In this document: positions 61,208-63,943 of the stretch, piece by piece | How the letters are laid out: every line of letters begins with the position of its first letter | Position numbering within the stretch: the first letter of the stretch is position 1 | Assembly (NCBI GenBank): GCA_017443985.1 | Contig: JAFSXR010000007.1 | Location: 1-63,943 of the forward strand | Direction: 5' to 3' | Length of the DNA stretch: 63,943 nt | DNA from: Synergistaceae bacterium | GTDB taxonomy: Bacteria; Synergistota; Synergistia; Synergistales; Aminobacteriaceae | Made by a program: the position numbers and the translations under genes | The notes under the pieces: model-generated | Told to the model about the DNA's origin: nothing | Database searches by the model: none | The model's input: only the letters and a program-made list of their open reading frames with translations

Positions 61208-62362
61208 TTATTTTATGATACCGGCTAAATTAAACACCGGCGTTAATATCGCAAGCACGATAAATCCAACAGAAAGTCCCAGCGATAATACTAATATTGG
61301 CTCGAGCAGCGTTGAAAGTTTTTCCATGCGCGATTGAGCCATTTCGCGGCACTGCTCCGAGACGTTAGCTAATGCGCCGTGAAGATCTCCGCCCATTTCA
61401 CCGACCCTGACGACTGCGACAGTTTCTTCGGGAAGTCCGATTTTTTCTAATGCTCTGTCGAATTTATGCCCGGCTTTGACCATTTCGGCGGCATCGAGCC
61501 ATCTCTGCTTATAAATATCCATCGATGAGGCCATTTTCAGAGCAGATACTAAAGGGATACCCGACTTCAACAAAGTTGAAATATGCGACATTACAAGCGC
61601 GAGATTTAATTGATCTCTAATGCCCTTCATGCCAGGCATGGTGAGGGATTTCCCTTTGTGCTTCATCCATAGATAGCCCAATAAAAGCGCAATTAATAAA
61701 TAAGTTCCATAGTTCACCATAAAATCCGACATTGCGATTAAAATTCTTGTCGGCAGGGGTAGAGTCTGGTGCATATCGGCAAACAAATCCGAAATTTTCG
61801 GCACAACATACGTAATCATGAAGGACACAACGCCGACTCCGACAATCATCATGATTATGGGATATGTCATCGCGCCGCGTATTTTTCTTTGTAAATCGTC
61901 CTCAAGTTTGAACTCGTCAGCCGCTTCTGTCAGAACTGAAATTAAAGTTCCGCTCTGTTCTCCTGACTCGGCAACGCGCCAAAGACTTTCGCGGAATGCT
62001 CCGCTCTCTGCCAATGCCGTATGAAATTTCCGGCCTCCCTGAACTTCAGCCAAAATCTTTTCCATGACGGGACGCAGAATTTTATCTCTCGTCTGCTTTG
62101 ACATGATGCGCAATGCGTCTGCGAGCGGCAAACCTGATTTTAGATAAGAGGCCAAGCTCCGGCAGAAAAATATATGCTGTTCGAGGGGCAGTAATTTTAT
62201 TTTTACTTTACCGCCCTTTTTCTCCTCAGCTACTTTTATATCTACTACTACGATGCCGCGCTCTGTTAATTTATCAACGGCCTGCATTGATGAGCCGGCC
62301 TCCACAGTTCCTTTTGTGTTCTTGCCTTTCGCGTCGTAGCCTGAATAATTAAAATAAGGCAT
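61208..62362 (-). CDS. pilC: Type IV pilus / type II secretion inner-membrane protein PilC/GspF
   Basis: A 384-residue platform protein with two repeats of the T2SSF domain. Repeat one is QHIFFCRSLASYLKSGLPLADALRIM with VAESGEQSGTL; repeat two is ALVMSHISTLLKSGIPLVSALKMAS with VRVGEMGGDLHGAL. There are three transmembrane helices. The N-terminal PilC-type region has YFNYSGYDAKGKNTKGTVEAGS. It lies downstream of a pilB ATPase, separated by the deacetylase gene. Whether the machine makes pili or secretes proteins cannot be told. Confidence 0.92.
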   Translation of the reverse strand: MPYFNYSGYDAKGKNTKGTVEAGSSMQAVDKLTERGIVVVDIKVAEEKKGGKVKIKLLPLEQHIFFCRSLASYLKSGLPLADALRIMSKQTRDKILRPVMEKILAEVQGGRKFHTALAESGAFRESLWRVAESGEQSGTLISVLTEAADEFKLEDDLQRKIRGAMTYPIIMMIVGVGVVSFMITYVVPKISDLFADMHQTLPLPTRILIAMSDFMVNYGTYLLIALLLGYLWMKHKGKSLTMPGMKGIRDQLNLALVMSHISTLLKSGIPLVSALKMASSMDIYKQRWLDAAEMVKAGHKFDRALEKIGLPEETVAVVRVGEMGGDLHGALANVSEQCREMAQSRMEKLSTLLEPILVLSLGLSVGFIVLAILTPVFNLAGIIK

Positions 62363-62370
62363 TTTTTATT

Positions 62371-63222
62371 TTATTTTTCTTGCCCCTGCCAACGCCACAT
62401 ATCTTCTGATAACGGCTTCCAGCGGTCAATGAATGCATCGGCAGGCATGTCCTTATATTCTTTGATATATTGCTTAAAAAGTTTTTGGTCGTCTTTGCAC
62501 AGTTCCAAGCCCATAGAAATTCTTGGTATGCTGTAGCGTGCAGGCTCATCGCAGTATCCATTGTCCCCTACGGCAAACGACAGCGCATAGCCTGCGCTCT
62601 TAACTGCCTCTATAATTTCTTTGTTATAATTTCCGTAAGGATATACAAACGCTTGAACTTTTTTACCCGTTATCTTTTCGAGAATTTTTTTTGAGTCTTC
62701 AAGTTCTTTTTTCCGCGCTCTTTCATCGATCAAATAAAAATCCGAGTGCGACATCGTATGAGAAGCTATTGAGATAAGTCCGCTCTTTGCCATATTCTTG
62801 AGCTGTTTCTCTGTAACATGAACATAAACTGTCGTAAAAACGCCTATTACATCAGTAATAATACAAACAGTTGCTTTCATGCCGCGCTTTTTCAGCTCCG
62901 GGAAAGCGTAGTGATAAACGCCCGAATAACCGTCATCGAATGTTATTAGTACTGACTTTTCCGGAAAATCTTTTCCCTGCTTCACATAAGAAATAAATTC
63001 CTCTATCGAAAGCGTTTGATAACCGTTATTCTTGAGCCAGTCAAGCTGTGCCGCGAAATCTTTTGCGAGAACATCAAATTCATTCATAGCTTTGCTCTTG
63101 ATGTCATGATACATAATGACAGGCGGAAAATATGCGCGGTTTTCCTTTGTCTGCTTTGTAGCAGCAAAGACTGACGGCGATAATAAAAAAATAAAAAATA
63201 CTGTTAAAAAAATTTTTCTCAT
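62371..63222 (-). CDS. Exported polysaccharide deacetylase (NodB-type)
   Basis: A 283-residue protein with a signal peptide (1-20, ending VFA). NodB motifs: VIMYHDIK, LITFDDGYSGVYHYAFPEL (the Asp-Asp pair), SHTMSHSDF (metal His pair) and VQAFVYPYGNYNKEI. It removes acetyl groups from amino sugars of peptidoglycan or exopolysaccharide. It is placed between the pilB and pilC genes with gaps of 3 and 8 bases. That may link it to wall remodelling around the machine, but this is inferred from position only. Confidence 0.88.
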   Translation of the reverse strand: MRKIFLTVFFIFLLSPSVFAATKQTKENRAYFPPVIMYHDIKSKAMNEFDVLAKDFAAQLDWLKNNGYQTLSIEEFISYVKQGKDFPEKSVLITFDDGYSGVYHYAFPELKKRGMKATVCIITDVIGVFTTVYVHVTEKQLKNMAKSGLISIASHTMSHSDFYLIDERARKKELEDSKKILEKITGKKVQAFVYPYGNYNKEIIEAVKSAGYALSFAVGDNGYCDEPARYSIPRISMGLELCKDDQKLFKQYIKEYKDMPADAFIDRWKPLSEDMWRWQGQEK

Positions 63223-63225
63223 TGA

Positions 63226-63943
63226 TTAATCCTCCCCTGCAACTCTTGCTAATTCATCGGGCGAAGTCAATCCCGACTGAACAGCAGATAATCCAATTTC
63301 CCATAAAGTTTTGAAGCCGCTTTCTCTTGCAATGTCCCTCAATTTTGAGGCAGGCGCACCGCTTACGAAAGCCTCTTGGATAGCTTCATTAATTACAAAT
63401 TGCTCATAAAGTCCTACACGTCCCCTATAGCCTGTATTATGACACTGTGAACAGCCGACGGGGGCAAACGCTCTTTGAAGTCCCTGCTTAGCCATCATCG
63501 CCGGAGGAGCTATTTCTTTTCGGCAATGCGGGCATAATCTTCTAGCTAATCTCTGCGCAACTGTGCCAACCATGCAGCTTGCTGCTAAATACGGCTCTAT
63601 TCCCATATCAACAAGTCTGATTATTGCGCTTATCGAGTCGTTTGTATGCAATGTAGATAGCACTAAATGTCCTGTCAGTGAAGCCTGAACTCCGATGTGA
63701 GCTGTTTCAAAGTCTCTCATCTCTCCTATCATTACGATGTCGGGGTCTTGTCTCAAAATTGAGCGCAAAGCCGCCGCAAAGGTTACTCCGGCCTTCTCAT
63801 TAACTTGTATCTGCGAGACGCTTGGCAGGTCATATTCTACGGGGTCTTCAACGGTGATTATATTAACTTCAGGACGAGCAAGAGCCTGCAAAATTGCATA
63901 AAGGCTCGTCGATTTTCCCGATCCCGTAGGGCCTGTGAATAAA
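63226..63943 (-). CDS. pilB: Type IV pilus / type II secretion assembly ATPase PilB/GspE (partial)
   Basis: The C-terminal 238 codons of a GspE/PilB ATPase. The gene continues past the right edge; the Walker A motif [12 protein letters not shown] lies at its very start in this window. [12 protein letters not shown] (Asp box), [19 protein letters not shown] (Walker B), [13 protein letters not shown] (His box) and a four-Cys zinc site CPHCRKEI with [12 protein letters not shown] follow. It powers assembly of pseudopilins and is first of pilB-deacetylase-pilC in this window. Confidence 0.93.
   Translation of the reverse strand, partial: LFTGPTGSGKSTSLYAILQALARPEVNIITVEDPVEYDLPSVSQIQVNEKAGVTFAAALRSILRQDPDIVMIGEMRDFETAHIGVQASLTGHLVLSTLHTNDSISAIIRLVDMGIEPYLAASCMVGTVAQRLARRLCPHCRKEIAPPAMMAKQGLQRAFAPVGCSQCHNTGYRGRVGLYEQFVINEAIQEAFVSGAPASKLRDIARESGFKTLWEIGLSAVQSGLTSPDELARVAGED

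Overview
The window reads like a chromosomal segment of an anaerobic, amino-acid-fermenting, diderm bacterium, most likely a member of Synergistota. The placement is my inference; no rRNA or other marker RNA that settles it is present. It rests on a selenocysteine-containing glycine/sarcosine/betaine reductase component B under a glycine riboswitch, a decarboxylating biotin-enzyme subunit, Skp/OmpH and type IV pilus/type II secretion genes, a LIV-type binding protein next to skp, and a YlxR-L7Ae fusion in the nusA operon. The DNA is AT-rich with very many A-tract/T-tract runs (AAAATTTT and longer).

Layout. 1-6.5 kb: an interrupted OadA-type gene, a secreted NAGPA-type protein, 6S RNA, a HAD phosphatase, cobU-cobS, a hicAB pair and a twice-frameshifted aldo/keto reductase. 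6.7-12.3 kb: eda-rsfS, hflK-GDSL-hflC, a cobyric acid synthase lacking its amidotransferase domain, and cobD. 12.3-18.6 kb: a MATE exporter, then a glycine module (symporter with an in-frame TAG; riboswitch-grdX-grdE-grdB). 18.6-22.5 kb: secreted proteins, a binding protein and Skp. 22.5-32.5 kb: queT, a degenerate priA, coaBC, an omega-like gene, a tandem OB-fold protein, an RpiR regulator, an SH3/zinc-ribbon membrane protein, tsaC and tgt. 32.6-37.3 kb: a defence/toxin-antitoxin island with two hicAB pairs and a restriction-modification enzyme ending in a run of ten G. 37.3-45.7 kb: the rimP-nusA-ylxR/L7Ae-infB-rbfA-nrnA-truB-ribF-tatD operon, with its own promoter and a leader terminator; the R-M gene is attached to its 3' end. 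45.8-54.6 kb: guaB, metNI, lspA, a HAD phosphatase, pepF, and a convergent SWIM-protein/HTH-protein pair, then smpB. 54.6-63.9 kb: murG-ftsW-murD, a SEL1-repeat protein, a secreted protein, bioY-birA and pilC-deacetylase-pilB (cut by the edge).

How the genes fit together. Glycine would enter by the symporter and be reduced by a Grd complex whose other components lie outside the window. BirA and BioY supply biotin for enzymes such as OadA. CobU, CobS, CobQ and CobD belong to the late steps of cobalamin synthesis. QueT and Tgt suggest salvage of a queuosine precursor.

Most notable signals: (1) a poly-G tract at 34189-34198, where a one-base gain would fuse a 1048-residue R-M protein to a second target-recognition domain, giving about 1241 residues: a probable phase-variable specificity switch. 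(2) A dispersed family of heptamer repeats (TAGGAGT/TAGGAGG), at least eleven loci, sitting at gene 3' ends and writing stop codons, C-terminal tails, a ribosome-binding site and an insertion inside tatD. (3) Three metabolic genes interrupted by a stop codon or frameshift next to a genuine Sec codon. (4) Core enzymes that have lost hallmark parts (CobQ, CobU, PriA). (5) A structured leader with a terminator ahead of the symporter.
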